Below are positions 11,986 to 21,520 of a DNA stretch of 64,000 nt, one piece after another. The notes under the pieces were generated by a model. That model saw only the letters and a program-made list of their open reading frames with translations. It was not told the DNA's origin and did no database searches. The stretch lies in contig NC_088917.1 in the NCBI RefSeq assembly GCF_963576675.1, forward strand, positions 33,572,501 through 33,636,500, in the 5' to 3' direction. Made by a program: the position numbers and the translations under genes. The first letter of the stretch is position 1. Each line of letters opens with the position of its first letter. This stretch comes from Euphorbia lathyris (lineage: Eukaryota > Streptophyta > Magnoliopsida > Malpighiales > Euphorbiaceae).

Positions 11986-12290
11986 GGGTTAATTATAAAT
12001 AACTACCCTGTGATTTGGCCGATTTGTAAACCTTTACCTGTGATGTTTTTTTTTAACAAACGCGACCTTGTAGTTTGCAAAATTTTGCATTTCAGTTCAC
12101 TTTGTCAGAATTTGATCGATAACGACTTCGAAATGAAATTTTTCAATATTTAAATGATATTTTAAGCAACTTTAATTCTTCAACTTTTTAGGTTTGATGT
12201 CATTTAGGTGTTGTTGTTTTTATGAGAGAGAAAGATAATGTTTAGAGAGAGAAAACTCCAAAAATATAATTTCTTGATATTCCATTTAAG
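11986..12290. mobile_element. Truncated MULE-type MITE
   Basis: The left end, GGGTTAATTATAAATAACTA, resembles the low-complexity GGGTAA ends of this window's other MULE-type MITEs. The interior (TTTTAAGCAACTTTAATTC, then TTTAGGTTTGATGTCATTTAGG and GAGAGAGAAA) matches the inverted interior of the element at 39398-39895. No matching right end is found before the Tat-derived sequence begins, so it appears cut off. Confidence 0.55.
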
Positions 12291-13674
12291 GTCATAAGAG
12301 GTGTTTCTTTCGGCATTTATCGTTTCTTCAGGGCTTAACGCTCTGGCAGGCTTCCAAGAGGTTTCTTCCTTCAGGTGTTCATTCCATCTTGTGGTAAATG
12401 GAAATCCCCAAAACGAACAGATTACTGGGTTTGGAGTCTTTTATACTCCATATTTTCTTCAAGAAGGGACGTCTTCGGCCACTAAGCGTCCAATAAATCA
12501 TGTCTTTATCCATTTTCTTTGTTGGACACCAGAAAAAATAGAACAAATAGTCAGTTAGCCCAATTCCAATATCAGTGCAAACCTTGTTGAAACTAAAAAG
12601 TTCTAGCCAAGCATTAGGGATGATTTGGCTGGGGAAAATGTTAAATCCATTTAATACGGCCACCACACCGGTGGGCAAGAGAAATCTCATCTCCCAATCC
12701 AGATATTGGGTGAATAAGCCTAATTTGTGGAGGAGGGGTGATGCGTCCCCACCTAAGGTTAGAGATGAGGACTCACTAAGGGATAAGTGTACCCCGTCGT
12801 TATCAAGTAATAAATTTCTGGTTTAAGTCCAGGTTATCGTCCACAGGATTTATTTCTGCAAGTATCAAGCTACTCGATCTCGGATGTTATCTAGGCTTAG
12901 GGGGTTTTGAGTTTGGTTTGTTAATTAATCTACTCCTAGGTTGAATTATGCTAATCCTAGCTAAGTTATCTAATCCTAACTAAATTATTCTAAGCCTAAC
13001 TAAGTTACTCTACCCCTAATTGATCTTTCATTAATGAAACTATTCGAAGGAATATGGTATGAACGATAATAATAAAGATAGATTATCAAGTCTATTGAAT
13101 AAAGACCTAATCTGAGTCACTTATATTCAAGGCGATTAACCCTACTTACCCTCCTGAGGTTCCTAGCGCGTGATTCCCTAAGGCCGAAACTAGGTCTAAG
13201 GCTCAGTAAATTGGCGCTTAATCAACTAAGAGGTTGTCAATCTCCTAGGCTCTGACTAGGTCAGATTCAGCTCGCAATATGTGCCTGCTAGATTTTGGGG
13301 CTTTTGAATGAGTTAAACCAATTGAATAAAGCGTAAGACAAGAATTAGACAATAAACATAGAACAAAACAAGAGCTAAATTATTATTAAAGGCGAAGGTA
13401 ATTGTCACAAGATACAATAAGTCAAGTTCGGCAACTGTATCAAAGAGTACAAACATGGAAAGATAAAAGGAGATACAAAAATCCCTTTCAGGGAACCTGT
13501 TTACTCTGCAGCCGGCGACTTGATCTTAAGGACGGACCTTGATAATTCCTCGGTAGAAAGCTTTGAAGGAGCTTCAATGGAGTTTGAGGAAGGTGGAGAA
13601 GATGAAGAGGAATTACAAGGGGAAAGCTAAAATAATTTACAAAAACGAAAGATGTTTAATTTACAATTGAAAAT

Positions 13675-13686
13675 TCCTATTTATAG
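13675..13686 (-). promoter_or_regulatory. TATA box of the solo LTR
   Basis: On the minus strand CTATAAATAGGA is a strong plant TATA box. The dyad cluster ends 117 bp upstream in this orientation, which mirrors the 119 bp seen in the full-length Athila element. Confidence 0.7.
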
Positions 13687-13802
13687 ACGCGTCTCGGGCC
13701 TCGTTTTGACCTATTTTCGTGTCCTAGTTGGTGTAGGAAGACGTGGGGCCGAACGTGGCTTCGTGGGGGCGGAATTGGTCTTTTTGACCAATTCCCGCAG
13801 GG

Positions 13803-14097
13803 CTGCTCGGCGAGCAGGGCTGCTCGCGCCGAGCAGCCCCCTGCTCGCCGAGCAGGCGCCTGGTGGCCTGCTCGGCGAGTAGGCTTCTGCTCGCCGAGCA
13901 GGCGCCTGGCGCCCTGCTCGGCGAGTAGGCTTCTGCTCGCCGAGCAGGCGCCTGGCGCCCTGCTCGGCGAGCAGGCTCCTGCTCACCGAGCAGGCCTCTA
14001 GAGGCCTGTTCGCCGAGCAGGGGGCCTGCTCGCCAAGCAGGCCGCTAGAGGCCTGCTCGGCGAGCAGAAATGGCCCGTAGGGCCCTACTCACCGAGC
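13803..14097. repeat. Cluster of 13 dyads, consensus CTGCTCG-N-CGAGCAG
   Basis: Thirteen copies of a 15-bp inverted repeat lie in under 300 bp. Seven have perfect arms, one of them with a 3-base centre. Five others each differ by a single C-to-T or G-to-A change, as expected from cytosine deamination, and the last copy is more degraded. Several spacers are palindromic too (GGCGCC, GGCCTCTAGAGGCC). The stretch is very GC-rich against AT-rich surroundings. It lies in the presumed U3 of the solo LTR. Confidence 0.95.
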
Positions 14098-14775
14098 GTT
14101 TTCGCCCGAAGCGCACTCGATCCAAGCTCGATGAGTTCCGCGACCTTTTTCGTCCGACTTCACACCTGCACACGCATAAAAACTCCGAAAAATATTAGTC
14201 CAAAAGCCAAATTGATCCGTCAATCGCTTATTTTGAGCAAACGATTCGTTTGGTGCGACTTTTGACGGACCAATTAGCTTCAAAAGATAACAGAATTCTA
14301 ATACGCATGCTATTTCGGCCGTATTTGCCTAAATTGATTACAAAACAAGCCTAAACGACGAAAAGTAAATAGAATGTTCTCAATTCCTAACTTACTCACA
14401 CAAAAGCATTTAAATACGAGAATTGCTCGCTTATTAGCCAAATAACCCTAAAAACCGTCCTAAAACCGTACCCAAAGATAGGGGTTTTTGACCCCTATCA
14501 AGGGGGAAGATGGGCTCTCTCATTATCTTTGGGAAGTGAAACTATCATTCACCTAAGCCAGACATGTTTCTCTTTAAGAGTTCTCAAAAGAAGGGGAGTT
14601 AAGGTAGAGGGCTATTTAGGAACCCTAGGATTTATCTTTCTGGGTTTGGCCACCTTTTCAACCTCTTCAACATTCTTAGCATTTTCAACATTATTAGCAT
14701 CAGTATTGGTTGTGACTATTTGTTTACCACCGCGTGCTTTTTTGGTTCCATTCTTAGAGGGCAGACTAACCATTT

Positions 14776-15586
14776 AGGTATAAAATAAAAGAAACTTAAA
14801 TAAAAGAAGGAACGCACATAGACTTACAATTTTTAAATGAAGGAGTTTGCAAGAAGCAATAAGTGAGGAAGGCAGACATATGATCTTTCTTTTCAATTTA
14901 TGGGAAGATTAATGGAAAGGGAAAACGTTTCTGATTTTATTCCTCTTGGGTTGATAAAGCGTGATAAATGGTAATTATTGCTTCATAAAGAAGGCGGCTA
15001 GTTCATGATTTCAGGATGATGTCATAATTGTCAGGTGTCTTTTCAACGAATTAATCGATGAAACTCTAAATGATTTCATAATGAAACTAGCGGAGACATC
15101 TGAAGGCTTTGGTCTCATTCCAAGATAAGCATTTGGGCCTAGCCCAATTAAGGCCCAGGAGCGAACCTAACTCCGGTCATAGCACTGACCTTTGGTTAAT
15201 TGACTTATCTTCGGGAGCTGCCTAAAGGAGACATGTGGACCAATAAGAAGGTTGGACTCTAAAATCACGCTCTCCAAGCTCACATATATTTCAGAACGAA
15301 ATAATAGGGTCTGAAGCCAATGAGGAACTGACACGTGTACATAACACAAGCCCACTTGTAAGTAATATTTGCCAATAAATAGCTCAAAAGTGAGAGACAC
15401 AGGTATGTAACAAAATATCCATTTCTCTCTTACTAAATTGCTTTCAAGTTGGTATTCTTTCTAGATACCTCACTGACTTAAGCATCAAAGAGAGTTTGCC
15501 AGACTTCGTTCCTTGTTTGACCGTGTGCTGTGTTCTCGGGTCACCAGAGGTAGTTTATAAGGAAGACTCCGATATTCTGATATCAC
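14776..15586 (+). mobile_element. Probable Tat-lineage LTR remnant
   Basis: From about 15010 the sequence looks like an LTR: GGGCCTAGCCCAATTAAGGCC, a TATA-like CAATAAATAGC near 15373, then a TTCTCTCTTACTAAATTGC leader and a TTTGCCAGACTTCGTTCC end. The order and several phrases match 27850-28335 (GGGAGCTG.CTAA, GAGAC..G.GGACCAAT, TCTCTCTTACT.AA.TGCTTT, GATTTGCC). It sits downstream of the antisense ORF, as expected for a Tat 3' LTR. The ends are not defined because the Athila element inserted at its right side. Confidence 0.5.
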
Positions 15587-15811
15587 TGATATTTCCATAT
15601 TTCATAGATGTTTAGGTGCATTTCATTCACTGTTCTTAGTTATTTTCAACTGTTTTGTTTATTGTTTTCGTGTTTTAGGTCGGTTTTATGTTTCCTTTAC
15701 CTTATGACATGATTAGTGTCTTTCAGGACTTTTTGGACCTCCTCGGAGCTTTAGGAAGCAATCAGGCATCAACCGAGAGAACGAGGAGCTGAAGCGGACC
15801 CGGCCACATGA

Positions 15812-15886
15812 TGTCTCGCCGAGACAACTACTGTCTCGCCGAGACAGCCACTGTCTCGCCGAGATAACTTCTGTCTCGCCGAGACA
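15812..15886. repeat. Four dyads TGTCTCG-C-CGAGACA at exact 20-bp period (5' LTR)
   Basis: Copies start at 15812, 15832, 15852 and 15872: a 15-bp inverted repeat plus a 5-bp spacer. The third copy has one C-to-T change in its right arm. The same array is at 25849-25923 in the 3' LTR, where copies 3 and 4 have each gained a C-to-T change. The array ends 119 bp upstream of the TATA box. Confidence 0.97.
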
Positions 15887-16005
15887 GAACGCGAATCAGC
15901 AACGCAAGTCCGGCTCTTTTTGCTAAATTGGCCCTATGAAGACCTGGAAATGCCCATTTTTATTCCTATAATTTACCTTTTTGCCCTTTTAGCTTTTGTT
16001 GTGAC

Positions 16006-16012
16006 TATAAAA
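16006..16012 (+). promoter_or_regulatory. TATA box of the Athila 5' LTR
   Basis: TATAAAA within GTGACTATAAAAGGGAATTA. It is the best core-promoter match in the LTR and precedes a TC-rich leader. The 3' LTR has the identical box at 26043-26049. Confidence 0.75.
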
Positions 16013-17012
16013 GGGAATTAGGTTATCTTCTTCAGGAATCATCTTCTTCTTCTGAAACATTTTGGGCAGCCATTGTTATAGCAAACCACATTTTAGAAGC
16101 TAGGCTTTGGCTCATTTATAACAACTGGGATTTTCAATTACTCTCATTCCATTTTCTGGCGACTTTCAATCGAGGATTCATCGACGATCACTAGAGTGAC
16201 AGTCTAGTTTTCTTCTCCTTTGTACTCTTCTATTGATTTTCAATATATATTTATGGATTTCATCTTTATCATTATGATTGTGTTGATTTACATATCTATG
16301 AGCTAATCTCCATCCGATCTGGGATGGAGGTGAATTTGGTGTGAATGATTATATTTGGGTTTAGAGTTAGGGTATGATTTGATTGTCAACTGTAATCTGA
16401 TTGTCTGTACTTAATGTCTTGATCCGAAAGGAAATAGAATTTTAGATAGATTTGAGACCGAGAGGAGAGAATCTATACTGAACCCATACAGTCAGACCTC
16501 GCTAGGACACTAGGAGTGCGGTTCTTACTCGGGCTACGGCTTAGAGTTCAACCAAACAGGACTTAGTAATGCTTTACATGTTGTAGAACATATTGCCTAA
16601 TCAAGCTATTGTTTGAACACATGTGAATAGGGGTTTTAGAATACTGATCACATTCATACCTTCTCTAGAATGGTTGCCGTTATATTCTGACATGATTTAA
16701 TAACTCTTAACTCTCGACCTAGATATATGATTCAACCAAAGGATCCGAAATCCCAGATTTCTCATCCATTAATCTCACCAATTGTTATCCCTAGCATTAA
16801 TTTTCAGTTCTTTATAATCAATTGCATATTTAGTTAATGCCAATTCCATCCCAATTCTATTTGTCTTGACATTTGGACGTTTGATTAGACTTAGTGGCTC
16901 TGCAATCCTGTCTCCCTGTGGGTTCGACCTGTGCTTGCACACTTTATTACTTGTTGCGATAGGTTTATACTTGACCTTAATTTTGCTATATATCCAAGAA
17001 GCATCAAGTTTT

Positions 17013-17030
17013 TGGCACCGTTGCCGGGGA
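17013..17030 (+). other. Primer binding site (tRNA-Asp type)
   Basis: TGGCACCGTTGCCGGGGA starts six bases after the 5' LTR. It matches the complement of the plant tRNA-Asp 3' end, the usual Athila primer, with one change (GCACC instead of GCGCC) that again fits a C/G-to-T/A transition. Confidence 0.88.
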
Positions 17031-17107
17031 GGCACGCGAGTGCACATTAAGTCAAAAAAATCGAAATTTGATCTTGACGCTATTTTGTTTTGTTTTGTTT
17101 TTAGTTT

Positions 17108-18586
17108 ATGCACCGACGTTCTCGAAGTTATTCACCTTTGCGTTTTGACCCTAACATTGATAAAACTACGCGCAGGTTAAGGAAAGAACGCAGACAGCAG
17201 GTTAGGGTGGAAGAAATCGACATCCCCCCTGAAGAGGAAATCCCTCAACCGGAAGAGATGGCCAATCCACCTTCTATCATGGAGCTTCTCAAGGCCACGA
17301 GGCCTACAGCTACCTCTAGCTTAGTGCAGCCTGCCATTGCAGCAGCTTCTTTTGAGATCAAACCAGCGATGATCCAAATGATCCAAAATTCGGGACAATT
17401 CGGTGGAGAATACCATGAGGATCCCAATGCCCACTTGAATAAATTCACCCTTTATTGCAGCACTTTCAAATATAATAATGTTACTACTGAAGATGTATAC
17501 ATGACATTATTTCGTTTTTCTTTGAAGGATGAAGCAGCAGATTGGCTAGCCTCATTGGAACCAGGATCCCTAGCAGATTGGGATAGCACAGTCAGTGAAT
17601 TTCTAGCCAAGTATTTCCCGCCGTCCAAGACGGCACAGTTCAAGAGCGATATTAACTGTTTCAAACAGTTTAAGAGTGAAAATCTACACTTGGCTTGGGA
17701 ACGATTCCAAAAGCTCCTGCGAAAGTGCCCACATCATGGGTTTGAAAAGCACCATTTGGTACAACTCTTTTACTCTGGTATTTTTTCTGCTAACAGAGCT
17801 TCTTTGGATGCAGCTGCAGGTGGTAATTTATTCAGTAAGACAGCGGCAGTTGCTTATAGCCTTGTGAAGGAGCTAGCAGAGCGTAGTGCGCACTGGCAGA
17901 TAGAGAAGCCGACCCCAAGATGTGGTGTATTTGTTGTGGAGGCCCCGTCATCAAAGTCGGTAGGGACATCAGAGTCAGACTCTCAGGTAGCAGCTTTGGC
18001 AAAAAAGCTTAATCTTGTCTTGGCTGAGATGAAAAAGTCCGAACCAGCGCCCGCGCCAGTCTTCAAATGCAAAATCTGCGTGGGAGAGCACAGAAGCACA
18101 GAATGCCCCATAGTGCATAATGGACCTTATCAGAATAATTACAACCCCGCTTGGAGACAAAATCACCCGGGATTCAGTTGGTCCAACAACCAAGCAGCCT
18201 TGGGACCACCCGGATTTCGGAATTCCAATCAAGGGACCTCTTCAGCACCACCTCAGCAAAATCAAAACCAATACCAAAAGAAAAAAGACACCCTGGAAGA
18301 TAAGGTGGATGCCATGATAAAAGTATTGGGAGCGATAGACGGGAGAGTCTCAGGAATGGAAACTCGTATGGTACAGAATGAAGCTCACACGAAGCAGTTG
18401 GAGACGCAGTTGGGGCAAATGGCAAGGAATAACTCTGAACGTCCTGTGGGACAACTACCCCCAAACAGTGAGCAAAATTCGAAGGAAAGGGTCCATGCCA
18501 TCCAACTTAGAAGTGGCAATCAGGTAAGAAGCCGCTTAGGAGACTCGATCGACGAAAATACGACATCGCCCGAGTTGTCTCGGTGA
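17108..18586 (+). CDS. gag: Athila gag (capsid and zinc-knuckle protein)
   Basis: 492 codons. An Arg-rich, acidic leader is followed by the retrotransposon gag domain (about residues 90-260: FGGEYHEDPNAHLNKF, DWLASLEPGSLADWDS, EFLAKYFPPSKT). A zinc knuckle, C-KI-C-VGE-H-RSTE-C, lies near residue 325, then a Gln/Asn-rich region and a coiled-coil-like tail. Gag forms the cytoplasmic particle that packages the RNA. The terminating TGA at 18584 lies inside a TCTCGG(C/T)GAGA dyad. Undamaged dyads read CGA at this place, and the protease continues in the same frame, so this stop is probably a mutation and not the natural end of gag. The rest of the frame is open. Confidence 0.9.
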   Translation: MHRRSRSYSPLRFDPNIDKTTRRLRKERRQQVRVEEIDIPPEEEIPQPEEMANPPSIMELLKATRPTATSSLVQPAIAAASFEIKPAMIQMIQNSGQFGGEYHEDPNAHLNKFTLYCSTFKYNNVTTEDVYMTLFRFSLKDEAADWLASLEPGSLADWDSTVSEFLAKYFPPSKTAQFKSDINCFKQFKSENLHLAWERFQKLLRKCPHHGFEKHHLVQLFYSGIFSANRASLDAAAGGNLFSKTAAVAYSLVKELAERSAHWQIEKPTPRCGVFVVEAPSSKSVGTSESDSQVAALAKKLNLVLAEMKKSEPAPAPVFKCKICVGEHRSTECPIVHNGPYQNNYNPAWRQNHPGFSWSNNQAALGPPGFRNSNQGTSSAPPQQNQNQYQKKKDTLEDKVDAMIKVLGAIDGRVSGMETRMVQNEAHTKQLETQLGQMARNNSERPVGQLPPNSEQNSKERVHAIQLRSGNQVRSRLGDSIDENTTSPELSR

Positions 18587-18693
18587 GAGACTATAGTGTC
18601 TCGGCGAGACAACCCGCCGTTGGAGGCATCTCGGTGAGACACTATAGTGTCTCGGCGAGACAACCCCTCTGGGTCGCATCTCGCTGACAAAAT
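18575..18693 (+). repeat. Dyad motifs within the gag-protease linker
   Basis: Four TCTCGG(C/T)GAGA motifs lie at about 18578, 18599, 18629 and 18650, paired into two larger inverted repeats. One has the perfect centre GAGACACTATAGTGTCTC. A fifth decayed copy is at 18679-18688. They share the core of the LTR dyads but are in the coding frame. Copies 1 and 3 carry TGA where copies 2 and 4 carry CGA, giving in-frame stops at 18584 and 18635. A further stop (TAG) follows at 18719. Confidence 0.88.
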
Positions 18694-18721
18694 CTCCCCA
18701 GCCACCCCCGCTCCAGATTAG

Positions 18722-19933
18722 GTAAGTGTCCCTAACCCTAAACTGTTTGCGGACCCAAATGTTCAGCCTACTAAGGTACCCCTACCCTATCCAAGCCGCA
18801 AGACTAAATTAGATAAGGAATATGCAAAAAATTTAAATGTGTTTAAGAAAATTGAAATTAATCTTCCTTTTCTTGAACTACTTGAAAACATGCCTGTTTA
18901 TGGGAAATTCCTTAAAGAGCTAATCACAAAAAAATGGAAGTTAGAGGACCATGAGACTGTAATGTTGAGCCAGGAATGCTCTGCTATGTTGAGCACGAAT
19001 CTGCCAAAAAAATCTAAGGATCCTGGTAGTTTCAGCATTCCTTGCACCATAGGCAGTACACATTTCAAGTATGCACTTTGTGATCTGGGTGCCAGTATTA
19101 ATTTGATGCCACTCTCTATATACAGGAAATTGGGAATGGGAGATCCAAGTCCAACTTCAGTGACCATTCAACTGGCAGATCGCTCAGTACGGAGGCCAAC
19201 CGGAATTGTCGAGGACTTACTCGTGAAGGTTGGCAAGTTCATCTTCCCTGCAGACTTTGTAATTCTGGACATTGAGGAGGATGCTCAGGTGCCCATTATT
19301 TTGGGAAGACCGTTCATAGCAACAGGGAGGACACTTATCGACGTGGAGGAAGGGAAGCTGTTTCTTCGGTTACACGATGAGAAAGTGGAATTCAGCGTTG
19401 TGAAATCAATGAAGTATCCGGTAGACACTTCTTCTTGTAATTTTATTTGTACTAACGATGTTATTGTTGAAGATGTCTTCCAGGAAGATCAGGAACAAAG
19501 TCTAGCACCTGCTGAGATCACAGTGCTAGAAAGCGAACTTATTGAATTAAGTGAGTTGGAAGCAGAAAGGTGTTATTGGATTCGACATGTTGAGGAGTTA
19601 GTAAGTAATTCTGGTTCCCTCCCAAAACCCTCCATTGAGGAACCACCGATCCTTGACCTTAAACCATTACCTGTTCACCTTAAGTATGCATTTTTGCAAC
19701 CACCTATGTCTTTGCCTGTAATTGTTTCTTCTGAGCTGACCAGGGATATGGAAGAACAGTTGATTGAAGTTCTGCGCACGCACAAGGGCGCTTTTAGTTG
19801 GCAGATGGTAGACATACAGGGAATCAACCCCTCCGTATGCACCCATAGGATTTACATGGAGGACGAGATCAAACCAACTGTTCAACCGCAACGACGATTG
19901 AACCCCAAAATGAAGGAAGTGGTGAAGGCTTAA
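18722..19933 (+). pseudogene. pol: Athila pol, protease segment and start of RT
   Basis: This is the open part of the gag-pol frame between stops at 18719 and 19931. A retropepsin-like domain is centred on ALCDLGASINLMPLS (Asp codon about 19082), with the Athila-type D-L-G-A-S in place of the usual D-T/S-G-A. VPIILGRPFIATGRTLIDV is the second conserved block. The protease would cleave the gag-pol polyprotein. From about 19640 the RT N-terminal extension begins (LKYAFLQPP, HKGAFSWQMVDIQGINPSVC). The frame stops with TAA at 19931, inside the conserved helix just before the RT fingers. Confidence 0.9.
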
Positions 19934-21520
19934 GTGATCAAGCTCTTGGATGCAGGTATAATTTTTCCCATTTCTGACAGTCCTTGGGTTAGTCCTGTGC
20001 AGGTAGTTCCTAAGAAAGGCGGAACTACAGTGATGTTAAATGAGAAAAATGAACTGATCCCTGTGAGGAAGGTGACTGGTTGGCGTATGTGCATAGACTA
20101 CAGGAAGCTGAATGACGCCACACGGAAAGACCACTTCCCACTGCCATTCATCGATCAGATGCTAGAGCGAATGTCAGGTAAGTGTTTTTATTGGACTGTA
20201 GACGGTTATTCGGGCTATATGCAAATATCGGTCGATCTGAAAGATCAGGAAAAGACCACTTTTACTTGCCCTTACGGGACTTTTGCATATAGACGAATGC
20301 CATTTGGCCTGTGCAACGCACCCGCCACATTCCAAAGATGCATGACAGCAATTTTTAGTGATATGGTTGAGAAATTCATGGAGATATTCATGGACGATTT
20401 CTCCATATTTGGATCTACTTTTGAAAGTTGTCTACAAAGTCTAGAGTTGATGTTGCAACGCTGTGAGGACACTAGCCTAGTTCTTAACTGGGAGAAGTGT
20501 CAATTTATGGTCAAAGAGTGCATAGTGTTAGGGCATAGAGTGTCTGAAAGGGGGATAGAGGTCGACCCTGCTAAAATCGAAGTAATAGATAAACTACCTC
20601 CCCCCTGTAATGTCAAAGCAGTTAGAAGCTTCCTGGGGCATGCAAGATTCTATAGGTGGTTCGTCAAAGATTTTTCCAAAATTGCTAGGCCTTTAACTCA
20701 ATTGCTTTTGAAAGATGCCAATTTTGTTTTCACTGATGCATGCTTAGATGCTTTCAATGAACTTAAAAGTAAATTGGTGAAAGCCCCTATTATGGTTAGT
20801 CCAGATTGGGACAAGCCATTTGAGCTAATGTGTGATGCAAGCGACACAGCTGTAGGTGCATGCTTGGGTCAAAAGAAAGATAAAATTTGTCAGCCTATTT
20901 GTTATGCTAGTAAGACTTTAAACGAAGCTTAGGTAAATTACACAACCACAGAGAAAGAATTGCTAGCTATCATTTTTGCCTTAGACAAGTTTAGATCTTA
21001 TCTTGTGCTTTCTAAGATTATTGTGTATACTGACCATGCTGCCCTGAGGTACTTGTTTTCTAAACAGGACGCAAAGCCTAGACTCATTCGTTGGATATTG
21101 TTGCTCCAGGAATTCGATTTAGAAATAAGAGACAAGAAGGGAGTCGAGAATATGGTAGCTGACCACCTCTCCCGCTTGGAGAACAAGGAGGACGAGATGA
21201 TCCTCTCTGAGGACATCAAGGAATCCTTCCCTGATGAGAAGTTAATGGCAATTTTATCAGTACCTTGGTTCGCTGACTATGCTAATTTCATTGCAGGAAA
21301 GGTCATACCCCTAGATTTGAGCTATCAGCAGAGAAAGAAATTTCTACATGAGGTAAAACAGTACTACTGGGAGGACCCTTTCCTATGGAAGGTATGTGGC
21401 GACAATATCATTCGGCGTTGTATCCCTAAAAGTGAAGTAGAGTCAGTTCTAGCTTTTTGCCATTCTAAAGAGGTAGGTGGGCATAATGGCCCGACCAAAA
21501 CTGCAGCTAAGGTATTATAA
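19934..21520 (+). pseudogene. pol: Athila pol, reverse transcriptase and RNase H
   Basis: Continues the same frame. RT blocks: DAGIIFPISDSPWVSPVQVV, MCIDYRKLND, FTCPYGTFAYRRMPFGLCNA, and the catalytic FMDDFSIFG at about 20388. RNase H follows from about 20815 ([59 protein letters not shown]), with the acidic residues present. It would copy the RNA from the tRNA primer and remove the template. A TAG at 20930 splits RNase H, and a TAA at 21518 falls just before integrase. Both sit where relatives usually have Gln, which fits single C-to-T changes. Confidence 0.92.

Larger units (their letters stand above)
12739..14500 (-). mobile_element. Solo LTR of an Athila-lineage retrotransposon (1762 bp)
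   Basis: The element begins TGATGCGTCCCC and ends GACCCCTATCA, and is flanked by the 5-bp direct repeat AGGGG (12734-12738 and 14501-14505). No internal region is present, so it is a solo LTR left by LTR-LTR recombination. On the minus strand its 3' part (CCTGTGG ACGATAACCTGG ... TTTATTACTTGATAACGAC) aligns with the 3' part of the Athila LTR at 16910-16970, placing it in the same lineage but another family. A TATA box (13685-13680, minus) and a dyad cluster (13803-14097) show that it would be transcribed leftward. Confidence 0.9.
12300..14775 (-). pseudogene. Tat-lineage antisense ORF (Transposase_28-like), split by a solo LTR
   Basis: On the minus strand a frame starts at an ATG at 14775 (MVSLPSKNGTKKARGGK), with a Lys/Asn-rich leader and a stop after about 50 codons. 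It resumes beyond the inserted LTR at about 12690-12379. That second part contains FPSQIIPNAWLELFSFNKVC, a YFF segment and a GRRRPF...SIKDSKPSNLFV block. This order resembles the 'putative gypsy type transposon' domain (PF04195) found as an antisense ORF between pol and the 3' LTR of Tat/Grande/RIRE2-type elements. The LTR-like sequence at 15010-15580 fits that arrangement. Stops and the insertion make it non-functional. Confidence 0.65.
15587..17006 (+). repeat. 5' LTR of the Athila element
   Basis: 1420 bp, TG...CA, with a U3 dyad cluster at 15812-15886, a TATA box at 16006 and a conserved Athila-type 3' end (CCCTGTGGGTTCGACCTGTG). Compared base by base with the 3' LTR there are 13 differences (0.92%). 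Two of them fall inside the dyads and both are C/T. Confidence 0.97.

Noticed and set aside
13652..13986. Overlapping open frames on both strands rich in Ala, Arg, Ser and Pro
   Set aside because: They arise from the GC-rich dyad repeats (GCTCGGCGAGCAG) lacking stops; the peptide is simply the repeat translated, with no domain or conserved start.
13803..14097. CRISPR-like array of short repeats and spacers
   Set aside because: Repeats are internally palindromic, spacers are 2-14 bp and often palindromic themselves, and the locus is in a plant LTR.
16900..16960. tRNA gene suggested by GTGGGTTCGACCTGTGC
   Set aside because: It resembles a T-loop but there is no acceptor stem, A box or anticodon arm; it is the conserved Athila LTR end and is present in both LTRs.
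15587..17006. ORF of about 100 codons in each LTR near its 3' end
   Set aside because: Same frame appears in both LTRs because they are copies; it overlaps the conserved non-coding Athila LTR end.
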